DNA of 64,000 nucleotides from Curvibacter lanceolatus ATCC 14669. Its GTDB lineage: Bacteria > Pseudomonadota > Gammaproteobacteria > Burkholderiales > Burkholderiaceae_C. The number at the start of each line of letters is the position of its first letter. The first letter of the stretch is position 1. The notes beneath the pieces are model-generated. The model was not told the origin of the DNA, did not search any database, and worked only from the letters and a program-made list of their open reading frames with translations. The translations under genes were made by a program, and so were the position numbers. Below, piece after piece: positions 37,933-47,866 of the stretch. Location: NCBI RefSeq assembly GCF_000381265.1, contig NZ_KB906256.1, positions 62,001 to 126,000 on the forward strand, in the 5' to 3' direction.

Positions 37933-39044
37933 GCGGCCCCCAGGTGCGGCACCAGGCCGGCGGTGGGCTGGCCGTTCTTGAGCGCGGCGGTGTAGGCCAG
38001 CATGCGGTCGATGGGCAGGCGGGCGCGCGGGATCAGGGCCGGGTCCACCAGCACTTCGTTGGCGCCGGTCTCGAGCACGCGGGCCACGTCGGCCAGGCCG
38101 TTCATGGCCATCCAGGGGCAGTGCGCGCAGCTCTTGCAGGTGGCGCTGTTGCCGGCGGTGGGCGCCTCATAGAAGGTCTTGCCGGGGTTTTGCGTGCGCA
38201 GCTTGTGCATCATGCCGTTGTCGGTGGCCACGATGAACTCGCTGGCCGGCAGCTCGCGCGCCGCCTTGAGGATGACCGAGGTGGAGCCGACCACGTCGGC
38301 CAGGGCCACCACATCGGCCGGCGACTCGGGGTGCACCAGCACCTTGGCCTGGGGGTGCTGCGCCATCAGGGCCTGCAGCTCGAAGGCCTTGAACTCGTCG
38401 TGCACGATGCAGGCGCCGTTCCAGAACAGCATGTCGGCACCGGTTTCGCGCTGGATGTAATGGCCCAGGTGGCGGTCGGGCGCCCACAGGATCTTCTGGC
38501 CCTGGTCTTTCAGGGCCTGCACGATGTCGAGCGCGCAGCCCGAGGTGACCATCCAGTCGGCACGGGCCTTCACGGCGGCGCTGGTGTTGGCGTACACCAC
38601 CACGGTGCGGTCGGGGTGGGCGTCGCAGAAGGCACTGAAAGCGTCGGTGGGGCAACCCAGGTCGAGCGAGCAGGTGGCATCGAGGTCGGGCATCAGGATG
38701 CGCTTGTGCGGCGACAGGATCTTGGCGGTCTCACCCATGAAGCGCACGCCCGAGACCACCAGGGTCTGGGCCGCGTGGTCGCGGCCGAAGCGGGCCATCT
38801 CCAGCGAGTCGCTGACCAGGCCACCGGTCTCTTCGGCCAGGTCCTGCAGGTCGGGGTGCACATAGAAGTGCGACACCATGACGGCGTTGCGCTCTTTCAG
38901 CAGGCGGCGGATGCGGTCTTTGAGCGCCCCGCGCTCGGCCTGGCTGGGCTCGGGCGGCACGCGGGCCCAGGCGCGGCGGGTGTCGCACACGCTGCCTTCG
39001 GCCAGGGCCGGCTGTTCGTAGTCGATGTCAATCACGGCGCTCAT
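37929..39044 (-). CDS. nadA: Quinolinate synthase A
   Basis: [4Fe-4S] enzyme of 371 residues that condenses iminoaspartate and dihydroxyacetone phosphate to quinolinate for NAD synthesis. Visible: [20 protein letters not shown] near the start, [12 protein letters not shown], the cysteine in [15 protein letters not shown], and the C-terminal cluster ligands in [13 protein letters not shown]. It overlaps nadC upstream and pabBC downstream by 4 bp each, which implies tight cotranscription and coupling. Confidence 0.96.
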   Translation of the reverse strand: MSAVIDIDYEQPALAEGSVCDTRRAWARVPPEPSQAERGALKDRIRRLLKERNAVMVSHFYVHPDLQDLAEETGGLVSDSLEMARFGRDHAAQTLVVSGVRFMGETAKILSPHKRILMPDLDATCSLDLGCPTDAFSAFCDAHPDRTVVVYANTSAAVKARADWMVTSGCALDIVQALKDQGQKILWAPDRHLGHYIQRETGADMLFWNGACIVHDEFKAFELQALMAQHPQAKVLVHPESPADVVALADVVGSTSVILKAARELPASEFIVATDNGMMHKLRTQNPGKTFYEAPTAGNSATCKSCAHCPWMAMNGLADVARVLETGANEVLVDPALIPRARLPIDRMLAYTAALKNGQPTAGLVPHLGAA

Positions 39045-39907
39045 GCCCAGTCCTCGAATCGCATGGAGAAATCGGTGGCCTTGACGTCCTTGGTCAGGCC
39101 GCCGATGGAGATGCGGTCGACCCCGGTGGCGGCCAGTTCGGCCAGGCGCTCCAGGGTCACGCCGCCCGAGATCTCGAGCACGGCACGGCCGGCGTTCAGG
39201 CGCACGGCCTCGTGCAGGGTGGGCAGGTCCATGTTGTCGAGCAGCACCATGCGGGCGCCAGCGTCAAGCGCCTCTTGCAGCTGGGCCAGGGTCTCGACCT
39301 CGATCTCGATGAACTGGGCCTGCGCCGCCACCGCCTGGGCCGCGGCCAGCACGGGGCGGATGCCGCCGGCGGCAGCAATGTGGTTCTCTTTGATCAGCAC
39401 GGCGTCGTACAGGCCGATGCGGTGGTTCAGACCGCCCCCGGTGCGCACGGCGTATTTCTGGGCCAGACGCAGGCCGGGCAGGGTCTTGCGGGTGTCGACG
39501 ATGCGGGCCCGGGTGCCCTGCACCGCGGCCACGTGCTGGGCGGTGCGGGTGGCCACAGCACTCAGCAGTTGCAGAAAATTGAGGGCCGTGCGCTCGGCCG
39601 TGAGCAGGGCCCGGGCCTCGCCCTGCACCTCCAGCACCACCTGATCGGCCTGGCAGGCCTGGCCTTCGGCCACCTGCCAGCGCAGCTCGGCGCTGGGATC
39701 GCAGTGGCGGATCACGGCCTCGGCCCAGGGCTGGCCGCACAGCACGGCGGGTTCACGCACCAGCACGCGGGCGGTGATGCGGCGCCCCGGGGGCACCAGG
39801 GCGGCGGTCAGGTCGGCCGGGCCCACATCCTCTTGCAGTGCCCGGGCCACATCGGACTGCGCCAGCGCCGCCAGCTCGGCTGGCGAGAACTCAAGCAATT
39901 TCGTCAT
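39041..39907 (-). CDS. nadC: Nicotinate-nucleotide pyrophosphorylase (carboxylating)
   Basis: Enzyme of 288 residues that turns quinolinate and PRPP into nicotinate mononucleotide. Features are the N-terminal [35 protein letters not shown], the active-site [20 protein letters not shown], and [19 protein letters not shown]. The frame is open 9 codons further up, but the ATG at 39907 (MTKLLEFSP) fits the family. It begins the nadC-nadA-pabBC operon; a palindrome at 39958-39967 lies 51-60 bp upstream of its start. Confidence 0.95.
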   Translation of the reverse strand: MTKLLEFSPAELAALAQSDVARALQEDVGPADLTAALVPPGRRITARVLVREPAVLCGQPWAEAVIRHCDPSAELRWQVAEGQACQADQVVLEVQGEARALLTAERTALNFLQLLSAVATRTAQHVAAVQGTRARIVDTRKTLPGLRLAQKYAVRTGGGLNHRIGLYDAVLIKENHIAAAGGIRPVLAAAQAVAAQAQFIEIEVETLAQLQEALDAGARMVLLDNMDLPTLHEAVRLNAGRAVLEISGGVTLERLAELAATGVDRISIGGLTKDVKATDFSMRFEDWA

Positions 39908-39957
39908 GGGCGCGAAGCATAGCCGCTGCGCCAAGGGCTTTCAGCAAACTGTCATGT

Positions 39958-39967
39958 TTTGTACAAA
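39958..39967. promoter_or_regulatory. TTTGTACAAA palindrome upstream of nadC, candidate operator
   Basis: Perfect 10-bp palindrome in an A+T-rich patch of the divergent nadC/panC region. NAD-gene repressors such as NadQ or NrtR use palindromic sites near nad promoters, but I cannot match this to a specific consensus. No copy is seen before nadB. Confidence 0.35.
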
Positions 39968-40064
39968 CGGACAGCGCTGTCTTGCGCCAATGCACCCCAT
40001 CGATACATTTTGATACTTCACCGGCGATTACACTCGCGCCCATTTTGGGCCTGGCCCAAGCTGA

Positions 40065-40928
<864 letters not shown>

Positions 40929-40958
40929 ACCGGTGTTGACCCGCTGAGCCCACCGGGC

Positions 40959-41978
40959 TCAGACCATCTCACCCTTGGGGCCGCGCCCCATCAGGGCGGC
41001 CACGGCTTCGGCCGGCTGCAGCTGGCCGTCGAGCAAGGCCACCACGGCCTCGGAGATCGGCATCTCCACCCCCAGCAGGCGGGCACGCTGCACCACGGTG
41101 CGGGCGCTGTACACGCCCTCGGCCACGTGGCCCAGCGAATCGACCGCCTGTTGCAGGCTGTGGCCGGCCGCGAGCAGCAGGCCGACCTGGCGGTTGCGGC
41201 TCAGGTCGCCGGTGGCGGTGAGCACCAGATCGCCCAGGCCCGACAGGCCCATGAAGGTGTCGGCCCGGGCGCCCAGGGCCAGGCCCAGGCGGGTCATCTC
41301 GGCCAGGCCACGGGTGATCAGGGCGGCCCGGGCGTTCAGGCCCAGGTCCAGCCCATCGCACAGGCCGGTGGCAATGGCCAGCACGTTCTTGACCGCGCCG
41401 CCCACCTCGACGCCCACCAGGTCGTCGTTGGCGTACACGCGCAGGCTGGGTCCGTGCAGGGCCTCGACCAGGGCCTGGCGCACAGACGCCTGCTGGCTGG
41501 CCGCCACCAGGGCGGTGGGCTTGGCCTCGGCCACCTCGCGAGCGAAGCTGGGGCCGCTCAGGGTGCCCACCGCCAGACGCGGGGCCACCTGCTCGGCGAT
41601 TTCATGGGCCAGCAAGCCGTGCAAGCCCTGGCCTGCATCGGCATCGGCCACGCGTTCAAACCCCTTGCACAGCCAGGCCACGGGCACCGTCAGGTCCGCC
41701 AGCGCGGCCAGGGTGGCGCGCAAGGCGGCCATGGGGGTGCCGATGATCACCAGATCGCTGTCGGCCGCCAAAGGGGCCAGCGGCGCGGCGCTCAGGGCGA
41801 GGGATTCGGGCAGGGGGGACTGCGGCAGGTAGCGCTGGTTGCGGCGCAAGGCCTGCATGGCGGCCACCTGGGCCGCATCACGGCCCCACAAGGTGACCTG
41901 GTGGGCGGCCGGTGCAGCACAAACGCCAATGGCCAGGGCCGTGCCCCAGGCACCGGCTCCGGCGACGACTATTTTCAT
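40959..41978 (-). CDS. gpsA: Glycerol-3-phosphate dehydrogenase [NAD(P)+]
   Basis: Cytosolic enzyme of 339 residues that makes sn-glycerol-3-phosphate from dihydroxyacetone phosphate for phospholipids. The N-terminal nucleotide-binding motif is [18 protein letters not shown]; later [20 protein letters not shown], the catalytic-Lys region [19 protein letters not shown] and the [14 protein letters not shown] segment are seen. The open frame is 6 codons longer, but the ATG at 41978 matches the family start. It is downstream of secB in the usual betaproteobacterial order (rhodanese, grxC, secB, gpsA). Confidence 0.96.
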   Translation of the reverse strand: MKIVVAGAGAWGTALAIGVCAAPAAHQVTLWGRDAAQVAAMQALRRNQRYLPQSPLPESLALSAAPLAPLAADSDLVIIGTPMAALRATLAALADLTVPVAWLCKGFERVADADAGQGLHGLLAHEIAEQVAPRLAVGTLSGPSFAREVAEAKPTALVAASQQASVRQALVEALHGPSLRVYANDDLVGVEVGGAVKNVLAIATGLCDGLDLGLNARAALITRGLAEMTRLGLALGARADTFMGLSGLGDLVLTATGDLSRNRQVGLLLAAGHSLQQAVDSLGHVAEGVYSARTVVQRARLLGVEMPISEAVVALLDGQLQPAEAVAALMGRGPKGEMV

Positions 41979-42032
41979 ATCGGACGCAACAGGCACCCGG
42001 CCCTGCCAAGGCAGGCCGGGCGCAGCGGCTGT

Positions 42033-42479
42033 TTACTGAGCCACCTGGCCTGCGGCCTGGGCTTGCTGCTGTTCGTACATGGCCTGGAAGTTGATTTCAG
42101 CCAGGTGCACGGGCGGGAAGCCGCCGCGCTGGATGATGTCGGCCACGTTGCCGCGCAGGTAGGGGTACACGATCTGCGGGCAGGCGATGCCCAGGATGGC
42201 GCCCATCTGGTCTTCGGGCAGGTTGCGGATCTCGAAGATGCCGGCTTGCTTGGCCTCGACCAGGAACACGGTGCGGTCCTTGATCTTGGTCTGCACGGTG
42301 GCGGTCACGGTCACTTCGACGATGCCGTCGGCCACCGGGGTGGCGTCCACGCCGAGCTGGATGTCGACGCTGGGCTGCTCTTGTTCGAGCAGGATGGCGG
42401 GGGAATTCGGCTGCTCAAGCGACAGGTCCTTGAGGTAAACGCGCTGGATCTGGAAAACGGGATCTTGTTGCTCGGCCAT
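42033..42479 (-). CDS. secB: Protein-export chaperone SecB
   Basis: Homotetrameric chaperone of 148 residues that keeps pre-proteins unfolded and hands them to SecA. The family segments [33 protein letters not shown], and [20 protein letters not shown] are present. The ATG at 42479 is the typical start; the longer open frame upstream crosses the terminator region. An acidic, Gln-rich C-terminal tail is normal. Confidence 0.96.
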   Translation of the reverse strand: MAEQQDPVFQIQRVYLKDLSLEQPNSPAILLEQEQPSVDIQLGVDATPVADGIVEVTVTATVQTKIKDRTVFLVEAKQAGIFEIRNLPEDQMGAILGIACPQIVYPYLRGNVADIIQRGGFPPVHLAEINFQAMYEQQQAQAAGQVAQ

Positions 42480-42535
42480 GAGGTTTCTCGGTTCACAAAA
42501 ACAAGACACCGCCTGCAGTCCAGGGTCGGTGCCCA

Positions 42536-42574
42536 TTAAAAGAAAACCCGCCGCGGAAGCGTTACCGCAGCGGG
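42536..42574 (-). terminator. Rho-independent terminator between grxC and secB
   Basis: On the minus strand CCCGCTGCGG and CCGCGGCGGG (42574-42565 and 42556-42547) form a 10-bp stem with one G-T pair and an 8-nt loop, followed by TTTTCTTTTAA. It lies after grxC, so secB-gpsA probably rely partly on readthrough or on a promoter just before secB. Confidence 0.8.
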
Positions 42575-42633
42575 CACTCAAGCGCCATTATCTCAGCAGA
42601 AAAAGGCGCTTTTGCGGCAGCGCGTTGAGGCGT

Positions 42634-42891
42634 TCAAGCGCCCAGCAGAGGCAGCAGGCCGCCACGCCCGTCCAGGGCCATCAGATCGTCGCAGCCGCCC
42701 ACATGGGTGTCGCCGATGAAGATCTGGGGCACGGTGCGCCGGCCGGTGATCTGCATCATGTGGTCGCGCTGGGCGGGGTCGGCATCGATGCGGATCTCTT
42801 CGATCTCGGTCACGCCCTTGGCCTTGAGGATCTGCTTGGCGCGGATGCAATAAGGGCAGACGGCAGTGGTGTACATCTTCACGGGCTGCAT
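42634..42891 (-). CDS. grxC: Glutaredoxin 3
   Basis: Small thiol-disulfide oxidoreductase of 85 residues. The active site CPYC (C12 and C15) is in YTTAVCPYCIRAKQIL; the glutathione-binding TVPQIFIGDTHVGGCDDL is typical. It acts in the cytosol with glutathione to reduce disulfides. It sits between a membrane rhodanese and secB, the order seen in many betaproteobacteria, with a terminator directly after it. Confidence 0.95.
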   Translation of the reverse strand: MQPVKMYTTAVCPYCIRAKQILKAKGVTEIEEIRIDADPAQRDHMMQITGRRTVPQIFIGDTHVGGCDDLMALDGRGGLLPLLGA

Positions 42892-42935
42892 GGGGACAAT
42901 TTCCTTGCTGGGTAGATACAGGAGATGGGCCCGGG

Positions 42936-43343
42936 TCAGGCCTTTTCAACCGGCAGATTAGCCTCTTTCCAGGCTTTGAGCCCGCCGCTCAGGGCTTGGG
43001 CCTGCTGGTAACCCAGTTTTTGGGCGGTCTTGACGGCCGGGCCGCCGCGCGAGCCGCTGGCGCACACGAAGATCACCGGCAGGGCCTTGTTCTTGACCAC
43101 CTCGGGCAGGCGCGCCTCCAGTTGGTCCAGCGGCACGCTGCGCGCGCCGTTCACATGGGCCTGGGCATAGTCGGCCGCATCGCTGACATCCACCACCACG
43201 GCTTTTTCGCGGTTGATGAGCTGCACGGCATCGGCGGTGGACAGGCCCACGGCAGAGGCGCCCTTGAGGGTGGGCCACAGCAGCATCACGCCTGAACTCA
43301 GGGCAATGACGAGCAGCATCCAGTTGTCGGTAATGAATTTCAC
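42936..43343 (-). CDS. Membrane-anchored rhodanese-like protein (YibN type)
   Basis: Protein of 135 residues: one N-terminal membrane helix (NWMLLVIALSSGVMLLWP) and a single rhodanese domain with the active-site loop VCASGSRGG, whose Cys would carry a persulfide. I chose GTG at 43343, giving MKFITDNWMLL, because no suitable ATG exists and the frame upstream reads through the promoter region of gpmA. It likely supplies sulfane sulfur or acts in redox work with the following glutaredoxin, though this is inference. Confidence 0.85.
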   Translation of the reverse strand: MKFITDNWMLLVIALSSGVMLLWPTLKGASAVGLSTADAVQLINREKAVVVDVSDAADYAQAHVNGARSVPLDQLEARLPEVVKNKALPVIFVCASGSRGGPAVKTAQKLGYQQAQALSGGLKAWKEANLPVEKA

Positions 43344-43351
43344 GGGGTTCC

Positions 43352-43381
43352 TTGGGTTGGCAAACCCGACAATTTTAGAAT
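43352..43381 (+). promoter_or_regulatory. Candidate sigma-70 promoter of gpmA
   Basis: TTGGGT (43352-43357) and TAGAAT (43376-43381) with an 18-bp spacer. The predicted transcript start is near 43388, about 29 bp before the gpmA ATG. Confidence 0.4.
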
Positions 43382-43416
43382 GCTGGGTTTCGCACTGGAA
43401 AAATTGAGGGCTTCGC

Positions 43417-44160
43417 ATGTACAAACTCGTTCTCGTCCGCCATGGTGAATCCACCTGGAACCTTGAAAACCGCTTCACCGGCTGGACCGATGTGGACCTG
43501 ACCCCGACCGGGGTGGAGCAGGCCAAGAACGCCGGGCGCCTGCTCAAGGCCGAGGGCTACGACTTCGACCTGGCCTACACCAGCGTGCTCAAGCGGGCCA
43601 CCCGCACTCTGTGGCACACCCTGGACGAGATGGACCGCACCTGGCTGCCGGTGGTGCACAGCTGGCGTCTGAACGAGCGCCACTACGGCGCCCTGCAAGG
43701 CCTCAACAAGGCCGACATGGCCAAGCAGTACGGCGACGCCCAGGTGCTGGTGTGGCGCCGCAGCTACGACACCCCGCCGCCGGCCCTGGAAGCCACCGAC
43801 CCGCGCTGCGAGCGTGGCGACACCCGCTACGGCCGCCTCAAGCCCGAAGACGTGCCACTGACCGAATGCCTGAAAGACACCGTGGCCCGCGTGCTGCCGT
43901 TCTGGAACGAGTCCATCGCCCCCGCCATCAAGAGCGGCAAGCGTGTGGTGGTGGCCGCCCACGGCAACTCGATCCGTGCCCTGGTCAAGTACCTCGACAA
44001 CATCGGCGATGACGACATCGTGGGCGTGAACATCCCCAACGGCATCCCGCTGGTGTACGAACTCGACGCCGATCTGAAGCCGATCCGCCACTACTACCTG
44101 GGCGACGCCGAAGCCGCTGCCAAGGCCGCTGCGGCCGTGGCCTCGCAAGGCAAAGCCTGA
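43417..44160 (+). CDS. gpmA: 2,3-bisphosphoglycerate-dependent phosphoglycerate mutase
   Basis: Glycolytic enzyme of 247 residues interconverting 3- and 2-phosphoglycerate. The phospho-histidine motif is [19 protein letters not shown] with H9; [15 protein letters not shown] and the second catalytic His in [18 protein letters not shown] are present. Length and start ([10 protein letters not shown]) match the family. An Ala-rich C-terminal tail of 15 or so residues is present. It is transcribed divergently from the rhodanese gene. Confidence 0.97.
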   Translation: MYKLVLVRHGESTWNLENRFTGWTDVDLTPTGVEQAKNAGRLLKAEGYDFDLAYTSVLKRATRTLWHTLDEMDRTWLPVVHSWRLNERHYGALQGLNKADMAKQYGDAQVLVWRRSYDTPPPALEATDPRCERGDTRYGRLKPEDVPLTECLKDTVARVLPFWNESIAPAIKSGKRVVVAAHGNSIRALVKYLDNIGDDDIVGVNIPNGIPLVYELDADLKPIRHYYLGDAEAAAKAAAAVASQGKA

Positions 44161-44303
44161 GCGCGTGCTCCGGGCGACCCGGTAAAGGCCGGGTAAAGCC
44201 AGCCCCCGACACCGCAGATTCCCCGGGCGAATGAAGGGGACTGCGGAACCTGGCCTGACGCGGCCCATCCTAGGTGTATATTGCGTCGCAAAAAGGTGAT
44301 TTC

Positions 44304-45740
44304 ATGGGTGAAAAACTCCGTATCGCAGGCTGGATTTCCATTGGTGTGGTGGCCGGCGCGCTGACCACGGTCTCGCTGCAAACCGTGGCACGGGGCAGCA
44401 TTTCCCCGCTTCCGCTCGAAGAACTGCAGCAACTCGCTGCGGTGTTCGACATGGTCAAGACCGACTACGTCGAACCGGTGGACGAAAAGAAGCTCATCAC
44501 CGACGCCATCTCGGGCATGGTGGCCAGCCTGGACCCGCACTCGCAGTACTTCGACAAGAAGTCCTACAAGGAATTCCGCGAAGGCACCTCGGGCCAGTTC
44601 GTGGGCGTGGGCATCGAAATCACCCAGGAAGACGGTCTGATCAAGATCGTCTCGCCGATTGAGGGCTCCCCCGCCTACCGCGCGGGCCTCAAGACCAATG
44701 ACCTGATCACCAAGATCGACGACACCGCCGTGAAGGGCCTGGCCCTGAACGACGCCGTCAAGCGCATGCGCGGCGAGCCCAACACCAAGGTGCTGCTGAC
44801 CGTGTTCCGCAAGGACGAGAACCGCACCTTCCCGGTGACCATCGTGCGCGAGCAGATCCGCACCCAGTCGGTGCGCGGCAAGGTGATCGAACCCGGCTAT
44901 GCCTGGATCCGCCTGAGCCAGTTCCAGGAACGCACGGTGGACGACTTCGTGAAGAAGGTCGACGAGATCTACAAGCAAGAGCCGAATCTGAAGGGCCTGG
45001 TGCTCGACCTGCGCAACGACCCGGGGGGTCTGCTCGATGCGGCCGTGGCCGTGTCCAGCGCCTTCCTGCCCGAGAACGTGACGGTGGTCTCCACCAACGG
45101 CCAACTGGCTGAAAGCAAGTTCACCTTCAAGGCCTCGCCCGAGTTCTACCAACGCCGCAGCGGCCCCGATCCGCTCAAGAAGCTGCCGGCCGCCCTCAAG
45201 AACGTGCCGCTGGTGGTGCTGGTCAACGAAGGCTCGGCCTCGGCCAGCGAGATCGTGGCCGGTGCCCTGCAAGACCACAAGCGTGCCACCGTCATGGGCA
45301 GCCAGACCTTCGGCAAGGGCTCGGTGCAGACCGTGCGCCCCCTGGGCCCCGACACCGGCCTGAAGCTGACCACGGCCCGCTACTACACCCCCAGTGGTCG
45401 TTCGATCCAGGCCAAGGGCATCGTGCCCGAGGTGATGGTGGACGACACCGAAGAGGGCAGCCCGTTTGCAGCGCTGCGCATGCGTGAGGCCGACCTGGAA
45501 AAGCACCTGAACAGCGGCCAGGGTGAAGAAAAGCCCGACCCCGAGCGCGAAAAGGCCCGCGACGAGGCGCGCAAGCGCCTTGAAGAAGAAGCCAAGAAGC
45601 CTGTGGCCGACCGCAAGCTGCCCGAGCTGGGCAGTGACAAGGACTTCCCGCTGGTGCAGGCCCTGAACCAGCTCAAGGGTCGCCCGGTGGTGGTCAGCAA
45701 GACCCAGACCGAGCGCAAGGAAGAAAAGACCAGCAACTGA
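44304..45740 (+). CDS. ctpA: Carboxy-terminal processing protease (S41, CtpA/Prc type)
   Basis: Periplasmic or membrane-anchored serine protease of 478 residues. An N-terminal signal/anchor (LRIAGWISIGVVAGALTTVSL) is followed by a PDZ domain (about 90-170, with VSPIEGSPAYRAGLKTNDL) and the S41 core: the catalytic Ser in VNEGSASASEIVAGALQD and the catalytic Lys in GSQTFGKGSVQTVRPLG. The C-terminus is charged (READLEKHLNSGQGEEKPDP). The ATG at 44304 has AAGGTGA upstream; the frame is open 10 codons further. It ends in a strong terminator whose T-tract touches the next gene. Confidence 0.94.
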   Translation: MGEKLRIAGWISIGVVAGALTTVSLQTVARGSISPLPLEELQQLAAVFDMVKTDYVEPVDEKKLITDAISGMVASLDPHSQYFDKKSYKEFREGTSGQFVGVGIEITQEDGLIKIVSPIEGSPAYRAGLKTNDLITKIDDTAVKGLALNDAVKRMRGEPNTKVLLTVFRKDENRTFPVTIVREQIRTQSVRGKVIEPGYAWIRLSQFQERTVDDFVKKVDEIYKQEPNLKGLVLDLRNDPGGLLDAAVAVSSAFLPENVTVVSTNGQLAESKFTFKASPEFYQRRSGPDPLKKLPAALKNVPLVVLVNEGSASASEIVAGALQDHKRATVMGSQTFGKGSVQTVRPLGPDTGLKLTTARYYTPSGRSIQAKGIVPEVMVDDTEEGSPFAALRMREADLEKHLNSGQGEEKPDPEREKARDEARKRLEEEAKKPVADRKLPELGSDKDFPLVQALNQLKGRPVVVSKTQTERKEEKTSN

Positions 45741-45762
45741 GCCCTGTACAACAGGGATCACC

Positions 45763-45788
45763 AGCGCCCTGCGGGGCGCTTTTTTTTC
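45763..45788 (+). terminator. Rho-independent terminator after ctpA
   Basis: Perfect 7-bp stem AGCGCCC (45763-45769) / GGGCGCT (45774-45780) with TGCG loop, followed by eight T residues (45780-45787). The T-tract ends one base before the ATG of the next gene at 45789. A second short repeat, CCCTGT-ACA-ACAGGG, precedes it at 45742-45756. Confidence 0.9.
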
Positions 45789-46553
45789 ATGAACGACGAC
45801 CAGCTGCTCCGCTACTCCCGCCACATCCTGCTCGACGAGATCGGCATCGAGGGGCAGGAGCGCCTGCTGGCCTCGCACGCCGTGGTGGTGGGTGCGGGGG
45901 GCTTGGGCTCGCCCGCCGCCCTGTACCTGGGCGCGGCCGGGGTGGGCCGCCTCACGCTGATCGATGACGACGAAGTGGACCTGACCAACCTGCAGCGCCA
46001 GATCGCCCACACCCAGAGCCGGGTCGGGCAGGCCAAGGTCGACTCGGCGCGCGAGGCCATCCTGGCGCGCAACCCCGAGGTGCGGGTGGACGCCCTGCGC
46101 CAGCGCGCCGACGCCGCCCTGCTGGACCGCCTGCTGCCCGAGGCCGATGTGGTGCTGGACTGCAGCGACAACTACGCCACGCGCCAGATGGTGAACGCGG
46201 CCTGCGTGCGCCATCAACGCCCCCTGGTGTCGGGTGCCGCGATCCGCTTCGATGCCCAGGTCAGCGTGTTCGACCCGCGTCAGGCCGGGAGTGCCTGCTA
46301 CGCCTGTGTGTTCGACCCCGCCGAAGCCCCGGAAGAAACCCGCTGTGCCACCCTGGGCGTGTTTGCGCCCCTGGTGGGCATTGTGGGCAGCCTGCAGGCC
46401 GCCGAGGCGCTCAAGCTGCTCAGCCAGGCCGGCACCCCCCTCACCGGCCAACTGCTGATGCTGGATGCGCGCAGCATGGAGTGGACGCGCATGAACCTGT
46501 CGCGCCATCCGAACTGCCCGGTGTGCGGGCCGGTGTGCGGCCCGGCCGTGTAG
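45789..46553 (+). CDS. moeB: HesA/MoeB/ThiF family adenylyltransferase
   Basis: E1-like enzyme of 254 residues that adenylates the C-terminal glycine of a small sulfur carrier (MoaD or ThiS). Seen: LLRYSRHILLDEIGIEGQER at the start, the nucleotide loop GAGGLGSP near residue 35, DLTNLQRQI, and paired zinc cysteines (CYAC and CPVC). TRCATLGVFAPLVG holds the conserved cysteine loop. The start is canonical although it lies directly after the terminator T-tract and has no normal ribosome binding site. Whether it serves molybdopterin or thiamine synthesis is not certain; the Mo-dependent formate dehydrogenase in this genome would need MoeB. Confidence 0.88.
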   Translation: MNDDQLLRYSRHILLDEIGIEGQERLLASHAVVVGAGGLGSPAALYLGAAGVGRLTLIDDDEVDLTNLQRQIAHTQSRVGQAKVDSAREAILARNPEVRVDALRQRADAALLDRLLPEADVVLDCSDNYATRQMVNAACVRHQRPLVSGAAIRFDAQVSVFDPRQAGSACYACVFDPAEAPEETRCATLGVFAPLVGIVGSLQAAEALKLLSQAGTPLTGQLLMLDARSMEWTRMNLSRHPNCPVCGPVCGPAV

Positions 46554-46680
46554 GACTGGTCTGACATCCCAAAAACGATGTGACTGGCACAATTCACCGA
46601 CCTGAACTTACCGCACAAGCGCGATCCAAACCCGTTGGTCTGGGTTGTGTCTTCTGAATGCGGGTGAACAAGGCCTTCAC

Positions 46681-47061
46681 TTGGAACTCCGAACCTACAT
46701 CGTCGAAGACAACGCCACGATCCGCGAGAACCTGGTGGGCACTCTGGAAGAGCTGGCCGAGGTGCGGGCTGTGGGTTTTGCCGAAACAGAACACCAAGGC
46801 ACCGAATGGCTGCACCAGCACCACAGTGACTGGGACCTGGCCATCGTGGACCTGTTTCTCAAAGAGGGCAGCGGCCTGGGCGTGATCTCGGCTTGCCAGC
46901 AACGCCAGCCGCACCAACGCCTGATCGTGCTGACCAACTATGCCACGCCCGACATCCGGCTGCGCTGTGCCAGCCTGGGCGTGGATGCGGTGTTCGACAA
47001 ATCCAACGAGATCGACGCTCTGATCGATTTCTGCACGCTGCAAGCCTCCTCGAACGCTTGA
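46681..47061 (+). CDS. Single-domain response regulator (receiver only)
   Basis: CheY-like protein of about 126 residues: ELRTYIVEDNATIRENLVGT at the start, phosphoacceptor Asp in WDLAIVDLFLKEGSGLG, the Thr in LIVLTNYATPD and the Lys in DAVFDKSNEIDAL. No output domain follows. The start is TTG at 46681 (AAGG about 9 bp upstream) or TTG at 46645; there is no ATG in the right place. It lies between moeB and the NarL/CHASE3 pair and may be the second target of that kinase. Confidence 0.8.
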   Translation: MELRTYIVEDNATIRENLVGTLEELAEVRAVGFAETEHQGTEWLHQHHSDWDLAIVDLFLKEGSGLGVISACQQRQPHQRLIVLTNYATPDIRLRCASLGVDAVFDKSNEIDALIDFCTLQASSNA

Positions 47062-47085
47062 GGCTGGCCTGACTCGATCAATCCA

Positions 47086-47718
47086 TCAATCTATCAATCG
47101 GTTCTTGAGCGCGTAGTAGGTCAGGTCGCTGTTGGAGGCCAGGCCCATTTTTTCCATCAGACGGGTGCGGTAGGTGCTGACCGTCTTCACGCTCAGGGAC
47201 AGCGACTTGGCCACATCGCCGGCCGTCTCGCCCCGGGCCAGCTTGAGAAACACCTGGAACTCGCGCTCTGACAACTGTTCGTGCAGCGGCACATCGTCCT
47301 TGCGGCCCAGTTGCTGGGCCAGCAGATCGGCCACGGTGCGGGTGATGTAGCGCTTGCCCAGCGCAATGGTGCGCACCGCCTCCACGATCTCGGTGGGGTC
47401 ACACTCCTTGTTGAGGTAACCACTGGCGCCTTGCCGAATGAGGTTCATGGCGTAGTGCTCCTCCGGGTAGCCCGAGAGGATCAAAATGCCCACATCGGGC
47501 GCCTTGGCCCGGATCATGGCCAGTGCGTCCAGCCCCGACTGGCCTGGCATGGCCAGGTCCATCAGCAGCACATCCATCTCAGTGGTGCGCACCAGGTCGA
47601 TCGCCTCGCGCCCGTTGGCCGCCTCACCCACCACCCGCAGGTCCACATGGTCGGCAAAGAAGTTGCGCAAACCCGAGCGCACGATGGCGTGGTCATCCAC
47701 TATGCCTATTCTGATCAT
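47086..47718 (-). CDS. NarL/UvrY-type response regulator
   Basis: DNA-binding regulator of 210 residues: receiver domain (IRIGIVDDHAIVRSGLRNFF, phosphoacceptor Asp in DVLLMDLAMPGQSGLDAL, Lys in GYLNKECDP) and LuxR-type helix-turn-helix (LSEREFQVFLKLARGETAGD, then SVKTVSTYRTRLMEKMGL). It diverges from the histidine kinase gene with 148 bp between, containing an inverted repeat. The pairing with that HisKA_3-type kinase is inferred from gene order and family matching. Confidence 0.9.
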   Translation of the reverse strand: MIRIGIVDDHAIVRSGLRNFFADHVDLRVVGEAANGREAIDLVRTTEMDVLLMDLAMPGQSGLDALAMIRAKAPDVGILILSGYPEEHYAMNLIRQGASGYLNKECDPTEIVEAVRTIALGKRYITRTVADLLAQQLGRKDDVPLHEQLSEREFQVFLKLARGETAGDVAKSLSLSVKTVSTYRTRLMEKMGLASNSDLTYYALKNRLID

Positions 47719-47734
47719 CGATATTGTCTTTCGT

Positions 47735-47760
47735 CATTTGTGAGAATTGACCCACAAATG
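47735..47760. promoter_or_regulatory. Inverted repeat in divergent promoter region, candidate operator
   Basis: CATTTGTG (47735-47742) and CACAAATG (47753-47760) are exact reverse complements around a 10-nt spacer, centred 30 bp before the regulator start. It may be an autoregulatory site for the NarL-type regulator. Confidence 0.5.
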
Positions 47761-47866
47761 CGCCGACAATAACCGAAACTGCAACCACAGAACAAAGTTT
47801 CGCCAGCTTCCCAGCTGTGCGCAGGGAATAAGGGCCGCTCGTGGCCCACCACGCCCGGAGTTTTCA

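Noticed and set aside
39970-39981. GACAGCGCTGTC palindrome between nadC and panC
   Set aside because: A 12-bp palindrome made of common GC-rich steps; no second copy or positional support, so I kept only the A+T-rich TTTGTACAAA site as a candidate.
44094-46592. 832-codon minus-strand frame across ctpA and moeB
   Set aside because: It crosses two real genes and a strong terminator and shows no protein family signature.
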